64,000 nucleotides of DNA. It comes from Paraburkholderia mimosarum LMG 23256 = NBRC 106338 (GTDB lineage Bacteria; Pseudomonadota; Gammaproteobacteria; Burkholderiales; Burkholderiaceae). Positions 25,910 through 35,119 of the stretch are shown piece by piece. The position numbers and the translations under genes are program-made. Numbering within the stretch: the first letter of the stretch is position 1; each line of letters opens with the position of its first letter. Location: contig NZ_BBJJ01000032.1 of the NCBI RefSeq assembly GCF_000739815.1, positions 19,031 through 83,030 of the forward strand. Reading direction: 5' to 3'. Under the pieces are notes generated by a model. It saw only the letters and a program-made list of their open reading frames with translations. It did not search any database and was not told where the DNA came from.

Positions 25910-27471
25910 CCATTGCGGTTCCCCGTGAGGTGCACGAGGGCGAACGCCGCGTAGCTGCGACGCCGGAAAGCGTGGCACAACTGATCAAGCTCGGGTATGC
26001 GGTGGAGGTCGAGGCAGGGGCGGGCGCGAGCGCGTCCTACCCGGACGACGCTTATCGCACGGCAGGCGCGCGCATTGTCGACGACGCGCGCGCGCTATGG
26101 AGCGGCGCGGACATCGTCATTAAGGTCCGGCCGCCGTTGAGCGAAGAGGTAGAGCGACTCAAGCGGGGCGCAACGCTGATCGGCTTCGTCTGGCCTGCGC
26201 AGAACGCGGCGTTGCTGGAGCAGCTCGCGGCGCGCGAGGCCACGGTGCTCGCGATGGACTGCGTGCCGCGCATCTCCCGCGCGCAGAAGCTCGACGCGTT
26301 GAGCTCGATGGCGAACATGGCCGGCTATCGTGCCGTCGTCGAGGCTGCCCAGCATTTCGGCCGCGTATTCACCGGGCAGATCACGGCGGCCGGCAAGATG
26401 CCGCCCGCCAAGTTGCTCGTGATCGGCGCCGGGGTCGCCGGGCTGGCTGCGATCGGCGCGGCTCGCGGGCTCGGCGCGATCGTCCGCGCGTTCGATACGC
26501 GGCCCGAGGTCGGCCAGCAGGTTCAGAGCATGGGCGCGGAGTTCCTGAGCGTCGACATCGAGGAGGAGGGCGGCGGCGCGGGCGGCTACGCGAGGCAAAT
26601 GAGCGCGAAGTTCATCGAAGCGGAGATGGCGCTGTTCGAAGCCCAGGCACGCGAAGTCGACATCATCATCACCACGGCGCTCATTCCAGGCAAACCGGCA
26701 CCGCGCCTCATCGACGCGAAGACGGTGGCGTGCATGCGCGCGGGCAGCGTGATCGTCGACATGGCGGCGGAGCAGGGCGGCAACTGCGAGGTGACGCGCC
26801 CGGGCGAGGTCGTGAACGTCGACGGCGTGACCGTGATCGGCTATACGGATCTTGCGAGCCGCATGGCCAACCAGTCGAGCCAGCTTTACGCGACCAACGT
26901 GCGTCATCTGCTGACCGATCTCACGCCCGCGAAGGACGGCGAACTCGAGCTCGACATGGACGACGTCGTGCAGCGCGGCACCACGGTCATGCAGCGCGGC
27001 CAGGTGTGCTGGCCGCCGCCGCCGGTGCAGGTCTCGGCCGCGCCGCAAGCGGCTCTGCAGGCGAAGCCCGTGGCAGCGGAGCCGAACGCACACGCGAAAG
27101 TCGAAGGTGCACAGCCCGCGCGCCGTAACGGCGCCGCCTCGCTTGCCGCGCTCATCGTGGCGGCGTTGCTGCTGCTCGCGCTCGGTGCGGTTGCGCCGCC
27201 GGCGTTCGTCGCGCACTTCACCGTGTTCGTGCTGGCGGTGTTCGTCGGCTATCAGGTGGTCTGGAACGTCACACCCGCGCTGCACACGCCCCTCATGAGC
27301 GTGACGAATGCGATCAGCGGGATCATCGTGATCGGTGCGTTGCTGCATCCGGGCAACGCCAGCCCGATCGTGACCGTGCTGGCGGGCATTGCGCTCGTTG
27401 TCGCAACCGTCAACATCGCGGGCGGCTTTCTCGTCACCCAGCGCATGCTGAAGATGTTCCAACGGACCTGA
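25900..27471 (+). CDS. pntA: NAD(P) transhydrogenase subunit alpha
   Basis: A 523-residue fused alpha subunit. Residues 1-380 are the NAD(H)-binding domain I: MALTIAVPREVHEGERRVA, GAGVAGLAAIGAARGLGA as nucleotide loop, and the mobile-loop region SRMANQSSQLYATN. A Pro/Ala linker leads to four membrane helices (about 420-510). With PntB it couples proton entry to hydride transfer from NADH to NADP+. GGAGG precedes the ATG at 25900. Location within an oxalate cluster is notable, since formate oxidation yields NADH while biosynthesis from C1 or C2 units needs NADPH. Confidence 0.93.
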   Translation: MALTIAVPREVHEGERRVAATPESVAQLIKLGYAVEVEAGAGASASYPDDAYRTAGARIVDDARALWSGADIVIKVRPPLSEEVERLKRGATLIGFVWPAQNAALLEQLAAREATVLAMDCVPRISRAQKLDALSSMANMAGYRAVVEAAQHFGRVFTGQITAAGKMPPAKLLVIGAGVAGLAAIGAARGLGAIVRAFDTRPEVGQQVQSMGAEFLSVDIEEEGGGAGGYARQMSAKFIEAEMALFEAQAREVDIIITTALIPGKPAPRLIDAKTVACMRAGSVIVDMAAEQGGNCEVTRPGEVVNVDGVTVIGYTDLASRMANQSSQLYATNVRHLLTDLTPAKDGELELDMDDVVQRGTTVMQRGQVCWPPPPVQVSAAPQAALQAKPVAAEPNAHAKVEGAQPARRNGAASLAALIVAALLLLALGAVAPPAFVAHFTVFVLAVFVGYQVVWNVTPALHTPLMSVTNAISGIIVIGALLHPGNASPIVTVLAGIALVVATVNIAGGFLVTQRMLKMFQRT

Positions 27472-27480
27472 GGAGACGTC

Positions 27481-28875
27481 ATGCTCAACGGAATCGGCAA
27501 CATGGCGTGGCTCGGCGCGGCGACGCTCTTCATCCTCAGCCTGCGAGGGCTGAGTCATCCCGCGAGTGCGCGGCGCGGCAATCTTTACGGCGTGACCGGC
27601 ATGGTGATCGCGGTGCTCGCGACCTTGCTCGTCACCGGCGGCGCGGGTTTGCAGATCGCGTTGATCGCCGCGGTGGTGGGGGGTGGGCTCGGCGCGGTAC
27701 TCGCGCGCCGCGTGGAGATGACGCAGATGCCGCAGCTCGTCGCGGTGCTGCACAGCTTCGTCGGTCTCGCGGCGACCTTGATCGCCTTCGCGAACTTTCT
27801 TTCGCCGGCGGCGGCGATGAGCGGCGTCGAGCGCGCGATCCACGACACCGAAATCTACGTCGGTGCCTTCATCGGCACGGTCACGTTCAGCGGCTCGATC
27901 GTCGCGTTCCTGAAGCTGCAGGGCACGGTGGGCGGCAAGCCGCTCGTACTGCCCGCGCGGCATTTGCTCAACGCGGTCGTGCTCGGCGCGTGCATCGTGC
28001 TCGGCTATCGCTTCGTCAGTGCGTCCGGCGGCGGCGGCGCGCTCCATGCGCTCATCGTCATGTGCGTGCTGGCGGCGGCGCTCGGCGTGCATCTCGTCAT
28101 GGCGATCGGCGGCGCGGACATGCCCGTGGTGGTCTCGATGCTCAACAGCTATTCCGGCTGGGCCGCCGCGGCAACGGGCTTCATGCTCGACAACGATCTG
28201 CTCGTCACCACGGGCGCGCTCGTCGGCTCGAGCGGTGCGATTCTCAGCTACATCATGTGCCGCGCGATGAATCGCAGCTTCGCCTCCGTGATCCTCGGCG
28301 GCTTCGGAACCGCGAGCGCCGCGGCAAGCGCGGCGCCGCAGGGCGACGTGGTGGCGACCACCGTCGACGAAGTCGGGTCGCTCCTGCGCGATGCGCAGGA
28401 AGTCGTGATCGTGCCGGGCTACGGCATGGCCGTCGCGCAGGCACAGGGCACCATCAGCGAGATCACGCGGCGGCTGCGCGCGCTCGGCATACGGGTGCGC
28501 TTCGGTATCCATCCTGTTGCGGGGCGCTTGCCCGGTCACATGAACGTGCTGCTCGCCGACGCGAAGGTGCCGTACGACATCGTGCTCGAAATGGACGAGA
28601 TCAACGAAGACTTCACCAGCACCGACGTCGTGCTCGTGATCGGCGCGAACGATATCGTCAATCCCGGCGCCCAGGAAGATGCGGGCAGTCCGATCGCCGG
28701 CATGCCCGTGCTCGAGGTGTGGAAGGCCCGCACCGTGGTCGTCTCCAAGCGCAGTATGGCGACGGGCTACGCTGGCGTGGACAACCCGCTCTTCTATAAG
28801 GACAACACACGAATGCTGTTCGGCGATGCCAAGGGCAGCGTGGATGCGTTGCTGCGGCAACTGGAAACGGCTTGA
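27481..28875 (+). CDS. pntB: NAD(P) transhydrogenase subunit beta
   Basis: A 464-residue protein. Residues 1-260 contain multiple membrane helices of domain II; residues 285-464 form the NADP(H)-binding domain III with VPGYGMAVAQAQ (GxGxxx-type loop), the HPVAGRLPGHMNVLLADAKVPYD segment and the C-terminal SKRSMATGYAGVDNPLFYKDNT. It begins 9 bp after pntA with GAGGAG upstream. Length and motifs match PntB. Confidence 0.94.
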   Translation: MLNGIGNMAWLGAATLFILSLRGLSHPASARRGNLYGVTGMVIAVLATLLVTGGAGLQIALIAAVVGGGLGAVLARRVEMTQMPQLVAVLHSFVGLAATLIAFANFLSPAAAMSGVERAIHDTEIYVGAFIGTVTFSGSIVAFLKLQGTVGGKPLVLPARHLLNAVVLGACIVLGYRFVSASGGGGALHALIVMCVLAAALGVHLVMAIGGADMPVVVSMLNSYSGWAAAATGFMLDNDLLVTTGALVGSSGAILSYIMCRAMNRSFASVILGGFGTASAAASAAPQGDVVATTVDEVGSLLRDAQEVVIVPGYGMAVAQAQGTISEITRRLRALGIRVRFGIHPVAGRLPGHMNVLLADAKVPYDIVLEMDEINEDFTSTDVVLVIGANDIVNPGAQEDAGSPIAGMPVLEVWKARTVVVSKRSMATGYAGVDNPLFYKDNTRMLFGDAKGSVDALLRQLETA

Positions 28876-29005
28876 CTTTTGAGGAAGGTGCGACGGGCGA
28901 AGGCCTGCCGCGCCGGCTGTGCCGCGTGGATGCGCTAGTCCCGCCAGGGATGCGATGCGCGGAAGATCCCGCGGGCTGCAATCACAACGGACGGAGAAAG
29001 ACAAC

Positions 29006-30331
29006 GTGGCACATACCAAACGTATCGAAGGCGGCTACACCGCCCGGTGGCACAACCGGTGGGTGCAACTCGCGGCGGGCATACTCTGCATGGGGCTCGT
29101 CGCCAACCTGCAATACGCATGGACGCTCTTCGTCGTGCCGATGGACTCGCGGCATCACTGGGGGCAGGCTGCGATCCAGCTCGCCTTTTCCATTTTCATC
29201 GTGACGGAAACCTGGCTCGTGCCCGTGGAGGGGTGGCTGGTCGACCGCTTTGGTCCGCGTCCCGTGGTGATGGGCGGCGCTTGCTGCGTGGCGCTGGGCT
29301 GGGTGCTCGACGCGTGGGCGCCCGCGCTGCCGGTGCTCTACGTCGCGGCTGTGATTTCGGGCATCGGCGCGGGCTGCGTGTACGGCACGTGCGTGGGCAC
29401 GGCGCTCAAGTGGTTTCCCGACCGGCGCGGGCTCGCAGCGGGGATGACGGCAGCCGGCTTCGGCGCGGGTGCGGCGCTCACGGTCATCCCGATCTCGAAC
29501 ATGATCCAGCACGCCGGCTATGAGCGTGCGTTCGTATTCTTCGGACTCCTTCAAGGTGCCTGCATCATGGCGCTCGCGCTTCTCATGGTGCGACCGAAGC
29601 CTCCCGCGCATGCGGCCGGGACGAAGCGAATCGTGGCGACGAAGACGGACTACACGACGAAACAGATGGTCCGCGCGCCCGTCTTCTGGGTGATGTACGC
29701 GATGTTCGTATGCGTGGCGGCGGGCGGCATCATCGCGACGGCGCAAATCGGCCCGATCGCGAAGAGTTACGGTTTCGCCTCGATGCCGGTCACGCTCGCC
29801 GCGGCGACGTTGCCGCTGCTCACCATGACGCTCTCGATCAACAACCTCTGCAACGGCTTTACGCGGCCGCTGTGCGGGTTCATTTCGGACCGCATCGGCC
29901 GCGAGAACACGATGTTCATCACGTTCCTCGGCGAGGGGCTCGCGCTGCTGGGCCTGAGAGCGTTCGGCCACGACCCGTATCTCTTCATGCTGTTTTCCGG
30001 GCTCGTCTTCCTGTTTTACGGCGACATCTTCTCGAACTTTCCGGCGACCTGCGCCGATACGTTCGGGGCGAAATACGCAGCCGGCAACGCGGGCACGCTG
30101 TACACCGCAAAAGGAACGGCGGCGATGCTCGTGCCGGTCGCCACGCTGCTCGCGATCCACGGAGGCTGGAACATGGTGTTCGACCTGGTCGCCTGCGTGG
30201 CGATGATGGCGGGCGTGAGCGCCAAAGTGCTCCTGCAGCCGATGCGCCGGCGCTGGATCTTTCAGTCGGGCGTGGAGGCGAGGATCGCCGACGCGGCGTT
30301 CGCGCCCTCGCCGCTGGGATCGCACGAATAG
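29006..30331 (+). CDS. oxlT: Oxalate/formate antiporter (OxlT family MFS)
   Basis: A 441-residue, 12-helix MFS protein. NGFTRPLCGFISDRIGREN corresponds to the Oxalobacter OxlT segment containing Arg272, and TLYTAKGTAAM in helix 11 supplies the Lys equivalent to Lys355; both charged residues bind oxalate. In OxlT the exchange of oxalate(2-) for formate(1-) is electrogenic and, with internal decarboxylation, generates proton-motive force. The start is a GTG preceded by CGGAGAAAG. It follows pntB by 130 bp on the same strand and fits the oxc-frc pathway directly. Confidence 0.88.
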   Translation: MAHTKRIEGGYTARWHNRWVQLAAGILCMGLVANLQYAWTLFVVPMDSRHHWGQAAIQLAFSIFIVTETWLVPVEGWLVDRFGPRPVVMGGACCVALGWVLDAWAPALPVLYVAAVISGIGAGCVYGTCVGTALKWFPDRRGLAAGMTAAGFGAGAALTVIPISNMIQHAGYERAFVFFGLLQGACIMALALLMVRPKPPAHAAGTKRIVATKTDYTTKQMVRAPVFWVMYAMFVCVAAGGIIATAQIGPIAKSYGFASMPVTLAAATLPLLTMTLSINNLCNGFTRPLCGFISDRIGRENTMFITFLGEGLALLGLRAFGHDPYLFMLFSGLVFLFYGDIFSNFPATCADTFGAKYAAGNAGTLYTAKGTAAMLVPVATLLAIHGGWNMVFDLVACVAMMAGVSAKVLLQPMRRRWIFQSGVEARIADAAFAPSPLGSHE

Positions 30332-30529
30332 CAGATGCTTCGCAGGGGCGAAAAGAGGGGGATTACCCATCATAAGAGGGACTTATCGAACGTAAAATAT
30401 TCTGTATTAGTCATTTATCGATCTCCTTACTAGTATTGTGCGCACCAGCCGGGCCGCATACGGGCAGCGCTGCGGGCGACGGCGTCAGGCGTCGCCCGAA
30501 TACATGAAAAGCAGAACATGGAGACGGAC
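30332..30529. other. Intergenic region before the MHS permease
   Basis: This 198-bp gap has an AT-rich core around 30385-30440 that may hold a promoter. It contains one ATATT half-site but no matching AATAT, so I do not call it a GntR operator. Confidence 0.4.
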
Positions 30530-31900
30530 ATGACAGGTCAGAAAAACGGTCAGCCTTTGCGTGCCGCGATAGCCGCCTTTGTCGGCACGACGATCGAGTG
30601 GTATGACTTCTACATCTATGGCCTTGCTGCCGCGCTCGTGTTCGGCAAGGTGTTTTTTCCCAGCTCGCTCGACCCGGGTGTCGCCACGCTGCTGTCGTTC
30701 CTCACACTATGGGCCGGCTTCGTTGCGCGGCCGATTGGTGGCCTGATCTTCGGGCACCTGGGCGACCGTATCGGCCGCAAGACCACGCTTGTCATCACGC
30801 TCATGATGATGGGCGTGGCTACCACGGGTATCGGCCTGATGCCCGGCTACGCGCAGATCGGCGCGTGGGCGCCGGTCGGTCTCGTGATGCTGCGGGTGAT
30901 CCAGGGCATCGCCGTGGGCGGGGAGTGGGGAGGCGCGGTGCTGATCGCGAGCGAAAGCGCACCGAAGCACAAGAGCATTCTCTATTCGGCGTTCGCGCAG
31001 CAGGGCTCGCCGACCGGCAACCTGCTCGCGACGCTGATCTTTTTTGCGCTAAGCGCATTGCCCACACCGGAATTCGTCGTGTGGGGTTGGCGCATTCCTT
31101 TCCTGCTCTCGGCCACGCTCGTGATCGTTGGCATGATGGTTCGGCTGAAGCTCGAAGAGCCGGAGGACATGAAGCGCGTTCTCAGGCAGAACAAGACGGT
31201 GAAACTGCCCGTCGCGGAAGTGCTGCGCAAGCACTGGGTAATCGTGATGCTGGCCGCAGGCGTGTTGCCTGTGATCCATGTCACCTACTTCAAGACCACC
31301 TTCGCGCTTTCCTGGGCCACCAGGGAGCTTGGCTATACTCAGGGGACGTTTCTCAGCATCATCGTGGTCGCGCTGATCGTCCAGTTCCTCACCCAACCGC
31401 TCGGCGCGCTGCTCGTGCAGCGAATGGACATGCGCAAGGCCGTCTGCCTGATGGTGCTGCCGGAATTCGTCCTGATGCCGGCCATGTTCTTCGCGATCGA
31501 GACCAAGGCTTACTGGATCGCCATGATCGGCATGTGTCTCGCTACCGTTCCGCATTCGATGTTCTACGGCGCGGTGGGCGGCATCCTCGCACGGGTCTTT
31601 CCTGCCAGGGTGCGCTACACAGGGTTGTCGCTCTCGTATCAACTCTGTTCGCTCGTGGTGGGCGGGGGCACGCCGGTTCTGGCTCAATGGCTGCTCAATT
31701 CCACGAAAAGCATCACGGGCGTGGCCATCGCATCGGCGATATATGCGCTGGTCTCGCTCGTCTGCATGATCGGGCTCTTGAACCGCACGGGCTTTCTGGC
31801 CGGCGAACTGTCGACAGCCGAGCAGGAGGACGTCAACGATCTTGAGCGTGACACGCGCTTTTCGCCGCTGGACGAGCGCAAGACGGTGCCGGTTGCCTGA
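30530..31900 (+). CDS. MFS transporter, metabolite:H+ symporter (MHS) family
   Basis: A 456-residue permease with 12 predicted helices. The N-terminus (FVGTTIEWYDFYIYGLAAAL) and the loop FGHLGDRIGRKTTLV are typical of MHS carriers for citrate, alpha-ketoglutarate, shikimate or proline/betaine. The ATG at 30518 forms part of the ribosome binding site for the ATG at 30530 (GGAG six bases upstream), so I chose the latter. It may import a dicarboxylate; whether it serves the oxalate genes upstream or the C5-acid cluster downstream is undecided. Confidence 0.85.
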   Translation: MTGQKNGQPLRAAIAAFVGTTIEWYDFYIYGLAAALVFGKVFFPSSLDPGVATLLSFLTLWAGFVARPIGGLIFGHLGDRIGRKTTLVITLMMMGVATTGIGLMPGYAQIGAWAPVGLVMLRVIQGIAVGGEWGGAVLIASESAPKHKSILYSAFAQQGSPTGNLLATLIFFALSALPTPEFVVWGWRIPFLLSATLVIVGMMVRLKLEEPEDMKRVLRQNKTVKLPVAEVLRKHWVIVMLAAGVLPVIHVTYFKTTFALSWATRELGYTQGTFLSIIVVALIVQFLTQPLGALLVQRMDMRKAVCLMVLPEFVLMPAMFFAIETKAYWIAMIGMCLATVPHSMFYGAVGGILARVFPARVRYTGLSLSYQLCSLVVGGGTPVLAQWLLNSTKSITGVAIASAIYALVSLVCMIGLLNRTGFLAGELSTAEQEDVNDLERDTRFSPLDERKTVPVA

Positions 31901-31949
31901 GTGAGGCCGACCCGGGATTCTGAGCCGGTCCGAACTCGAAAAATTCCGC

Positions 31950-32873
31950 ATGCTCCCTGATTTGACATCTCTCGCACTGTTCTGCCGCTCGATCGAAACA
32001 CGCAGTTTGTCGAAGGCGGCAGAGCAGTCGCACATCGCGCTGGCGGCAGCGAGCCGTCGGATCGCGCTGCTGGAGCACCGCTATGGCGTGCAATTGCTGC
32101 ATCGGTCGCCGCAGGGCGTCGAGCCGACGGCGGCAGGGAAGGCACTGGCGTTCCACGCGCGGCAACTGCTCGATCAGGCCGAGCGTCTGCAGGCCGACAT
32201 GTCCGATTACGCCAAGGGGGCCAAGGGGCATATCCGCATCCAGGCCAATACCTCCGCCATGACCCAGTTTCTGGCGAAGGATCTCTCCGTCTTTGCTACC
32301 CGGTATCCCGAGGTCAAGCTCGACCTGAAGGAGCGGCGCAGCGGCGACATCGCGCAGGCGGTGCGGGAAGGCAAGACCGACATCGGCGTGGTGGTTGACG
32401 GGCCTTCGCGCGACGGACTGGTCTGCTACGAATACCAACGCGACCGGCTGATCGCCATCGTCCCGCGAGGCCATGCCTTGCGCGGGCGCCGGGTAGCGTT
32501 TTCCGCGCTGGCCGAATACGACTTCGTTGGCCTCGATAGTTCCACTGCCATGTGGCGGCTGGTAGCGGACGCTGCGGCCACGCAAGGGCTGTCTCTGCGC
32601 TTGCGCATGCAGGTCAACAGTTTCGAGGTCGTGTGCAAGCTCGTGCAGGCCGGCATGGGGGTGGCGGTGCTGCCGGAAATTGCGGCGTCCAACTTTGCCA
32701 GGGACATGGGGCTGCGTGTGATATCGCTAACGGATGCCTGGGCCGAGCGCCGCATGTTCGTTTGTGTGCGGGATGCTGCCGCGCTGTCGGCCATCGGGCG
32801 CCGGCTGGTCGAGCATCTGATCGGCCCACGCCCCCATGCTCAGGCGCCTCCCGTAACGCCAGGCGGGACGTGA
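31950..32873 (+). CDS. LysR family transcriptional regulator
   Basis: A 307-residue regulator with an N-terminal helix-turn-helix (FCRSIETRSLSKAAEQ, then AAASRRIALLEHRYG) and a substrate-binding domain from about 90 (GHIRIQANTSAMTQFLAKDL, later VPRGHAL and GMGVAVLPE). It lies on the same strand as the following catabolic genes, 162 bp before them, rather than divergent, which is less usual for LysR control. I infer that it regulates the hydratase-to-TRAP cluster. Confidence 0.85.
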   Translation: MLPDLTSLALFCRSIETRSLSKAAEQSHIALAAASRRIALLEHRYGVQLLHRSPQGVEPTAAGKALAFHARQLLDQAERLQADMSDYAKGAKGHIRIQANTSAMTQFLAKDLSVFATRYPEVKLDLKERRSGDIAQAVREGKTDIGVVVDGPSRDGLVCYEYQRDRLIAIVPRGHALRGRRVAFSALAEYDFVGLDSSTAMWRLVADAAATQGLSLRLRMQVNSFEVVCKLVQAGMGVAVLPEIAASNFARDMGLRVISLTDAWAERRMFVCVRDAAALSAIGRRLVEHLIGPRPHAQAPPVTPGGT

Positions 32874-33035
32874 CCGCCGGCACGCGTCGACCCGGGTTGG
32901 TCCGGTCTTCGCATTTGGCGAAGGCAGCGTTGACCACTGCGCAATTCCCTCGGCTGTGCCGTCTCGCTACGCTGCGGTTCTGTGCCGGATGCGTTGTCCA
33001 GTGTCCGGCCGTCTCAACAGGACAGCGAGGCAGCG

Positions 33036-33890
33036 ATGACCCCCGAAGCAAAGGCGCTAGAGGCGTGGATCGGCCGCACCGAGACCCGCAGCGACACGAT
33101 CGTACCCGTGCCGGTCGCTGCCCTGTCAGCCACGCTGGACCGCAATGATCCCGACCCACGCGCCGGCGACGCACTCGCGCCGCTGTGGCACTGGCTGTAC
33201 TTTTTGCCACTGCACAGGCAATCGGAAACCGGCCCCGATGGACACGCAAGCCGCGGAGGCTTTCTGCCGCCGGTCGCATTGCCGCGTCGCATGTGGGCGG
33301 GTGGACGCCTCCGCTTCCATCATCCCCTGCGTGTGGGCGAGGCGATCGAGCGCACCTCGCGTATCGTCGATATCAGCCACAAGAGCGGCGGCACCGGTAC
33401 GCTCGTCTTCGTGCTGGTACGGCACCAGATCAGCAACGAGCACGGCGTGGCCGTGACCGAGGAACACGACATCGTCTATCGGGACTACCCCAAACCGGAC
33501 GACCCTGTTTCAGCCCCCAGGGCGGCTGCGACCGATGCCGCGTGGGAGCGCGTCGTTCGTCCGGACGCTGTCCTGCTGTTCCGCTATTCGGCGCTCACCT
33601 TCAACGGCCATCGCATTCACTACGACCGCCGCTACGTCACCGAGGTCGAGGGCTATCCGGGCCTGGTCGTGCACGGACCGCTGATCGCCACCTTGCTGGT
33701 CGACCTGCTGCGGTCCCAGATGCCGAACGCGCAACTGGCCCGCTTTGCGTTCCGCGCCGTTCGGCCGCTCTTCGATATCGCGCCGTTCACCGTATGCGGC
33801 AGGCCCGAGGCAGACGGCAAGACTGTCAAGCTGTGGGCCAGGGACGCCAGCGGCTGGCTCGCCATGGATGCGACCGCCACGCTGGCCTGA
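33036..33890 (+). CDS. MaoC/HTD2-type acyl-CoA hydratase (mesaconyl-C4-CoA or itaconyl-CoA hydratase candidate)
   Basis: A 284-residue double-hotdog protein of the FAS1-like/HTD2 hydratase group. The hydratase motif is around 183-197 (FRYSALTFNGHRIHYD), followed by GYPGLVVHGPLIATLLVDL. The N-terminal hotdog contains HWLYFLPLHRQSE and LPRRMWAGGRLRFHHPLRVG, as in enzymes that hydrate mesaconyl-C4-CoA or itaconyl-CoA to citramalyl-CoA. The neighbouring CoA-transferase and CitE-like lyase complete that route. GAGG precedes the ATG at 33036. Substrate assignment is by context. Confidence 0.82.
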   Translation: MTPEAKALEAWIGRTETRSDTIVPVPVAALSATLDRNDPDPRAGDALAPLWHWLYFLPLHRQSETGPDGHASRGGFLPPVALPRRMWAGGRLRFHHPLRVGEAIERTSRIVDISHKSGGTGTLVFVLVRHQISNEHGVAVTEEHDIVYRDYPKPDDPVSAPRAAATDAAWERVVRPDAVLLFRYSALTFNGHRIHYDRRYVTEVEGYPGLVVHGPLIATLLVDLLRSQMPNAQLARFAFRAVRPLFDIAPFTVCGRPEADGKTVKLWARDASGWLAMDATATLA

Positions 33891-33939
33891 CATCGCCCAC
33901 CCGACTCGATTCTTCCAGATCAATCAAAGGACGCTCCCC

Positions 33940-35100
33940 GTGTTGATGGCAGCCGACAAATACCAGGACATCCGTGACGCCATACGTGACCTGTGTGCGC
34001 AATTTCCCAGTGAGTACTTTCGCCAGATCGACGAGGCACGGGGTTATCCCGAGGCGTTTGTCGATGCGCTCACGCAGGCGGGCTGGCTCGCGGCGCTGAT
34101 CCCCCAGGAATACGGCGGCTCCGGCCTTGGTCTGACCGAGGCCTCGGTCATCATGGAAGAGATCAACCGGGCCGGCGGCAACTCGGGCGCCTGTCACGGC
34201 CAGATGTACAACATGGGCACGCTGTTGCGCCACGGCTCGGAGCAGCAGAAGCGCGCCTGGTTGCCGAAAATCGCCAGCGGCGAGCTGCGCCTGCAATCGA
34301 TGGCGGTGACCGAACCGACCACGGGCACCGACACCACGCAGCTCAAGACCACCGCCGTGCGGCGCGCCGACCGTTATGTGGTCAACGGCCAGAAGGTGTG
34401 GATTTCACGTGTGCAGCATTCCGACCTGATGATCCTGCTGGCCCGAACGACGCCGCTGTCCGAAGTCACGAAGAAGTCCGAAGGCATGTCGATCTTCCTC
34501 GTCGATCTGCATCAGGCAATCGGCCAGGGGATGACGGTGAGGCCGATTGCGAACATGGTCAACCACGAGACCAACGAGCTCTTTTTCGACAACCTCGAGA
34601 TTCCCGCCGAGAACCTGATCGGTGAAGAGGGTAAGGGCTTCCGGTATATCCTGGATGGTCTGAATGCCGAGCGAACCCTGATTGCCGCGGAATGCATCGG
34701 CGATGGCTATTGGTTCATCGACAAGGTCTCGAAGTACGTCAACGAACGCATGGTGTTCGGGCGCCCGATCGGGCAGAACCAGGGCGTACAGTTCCCCATT
34801 ACGCGCGCGTGGATCAATCTCTCAGCCGCCAACCTGATGCGCTTCGAGGCGTGCGAACTGTTCGATGCGAGCAAGCCGTGCGGTGCGCAGGCCAACATGG
34901 CCAAGTTGCTGGCGGCCGATGCCTCGTGGGAGGCGGCCAACGCGTGCCTGCAGTTCCACGGCGGTTTCGGCTTCGCCAACGAATACGACGTCGAGCGCAA
35001 GTTCCGGGAGACCCGCCTGTACCAGGTCGCCCCGATCTCGACCAACCTCATCCTGTCGTACGTGGCAGAGCACGTTCTCGGTCTGCCGCGTTCGTTTTGA
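33940..35100 (+). CDS. Acyl-CoA dehydrogenase
   Basis: A 386-residue flavoprotein of the acyl-CoA dehydrogenase family. FAD/substrate motifs include SMAVTEPTTGTDTTQLKTTA, GQKVWISRVQHSDLM, NAERTLIAAE and LQFHGGFGFANEYDVERKFRE. The segment where most members carry the catalytic Glu (YEGT) reads RLYQVAPISTNLI, so the usual base is absent and may come from elsewhere, as in isovaleryl-type enzymes. Methylsuccinyl-CoA would be a pathway-consistent substrate. AAAGGA is eight bases before the GTG at 33940; an ATG at 33946 is the alternative start. Confidence 0.85.
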   Translation: MLMAADKYQDIRDAIRDLCAQFPSEYFRQIDEARGYPEAFVDALTQAGWLAALIPQEYGGSGLGLTEASVIMEEINRAGGNSGACHGQMYNMGTLLRHGSEQQKRAWLPKIASGELRLQSMAVTEPTTGTDTTQLKTTAVRRADRYVVNGQKVWISRVQHSDLMILLARTTPLSEVTKKSEGMSIFLVDLHQAIGQGMTVRPIANMVNHETNELFFDNLEIPAENLIGEEGKGFRYILDGLNAERTLIAAECIGDGYWFIDKVSKYVNERMVFGRPIGQNQGVQFPITRAWINLSAANLMRFEACELFDASKPCGAQANMAKLLAADASWEAANACLQFHGGFGFANEYDVERKFRETRLYQVAPISTNLILSYVAEHVLGLPRSF

Positions 35101-35119
35101 AGTCCTGAAGGAGCAAGCG

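Noticed and set aside
26095..29019. A 974-codon minus-strand open frame
   Set aside because: It is the His/Arg/Asp-rich shadow of pntA-pntB caused by high GC at third positions; the plus-strand genes have full domain support.
30395..30415. Third ATATT-type operator before the MHS permease
   Set aside because: Only one half-site matches; the second half lacks AATAT, so it is not called as a GntR site.
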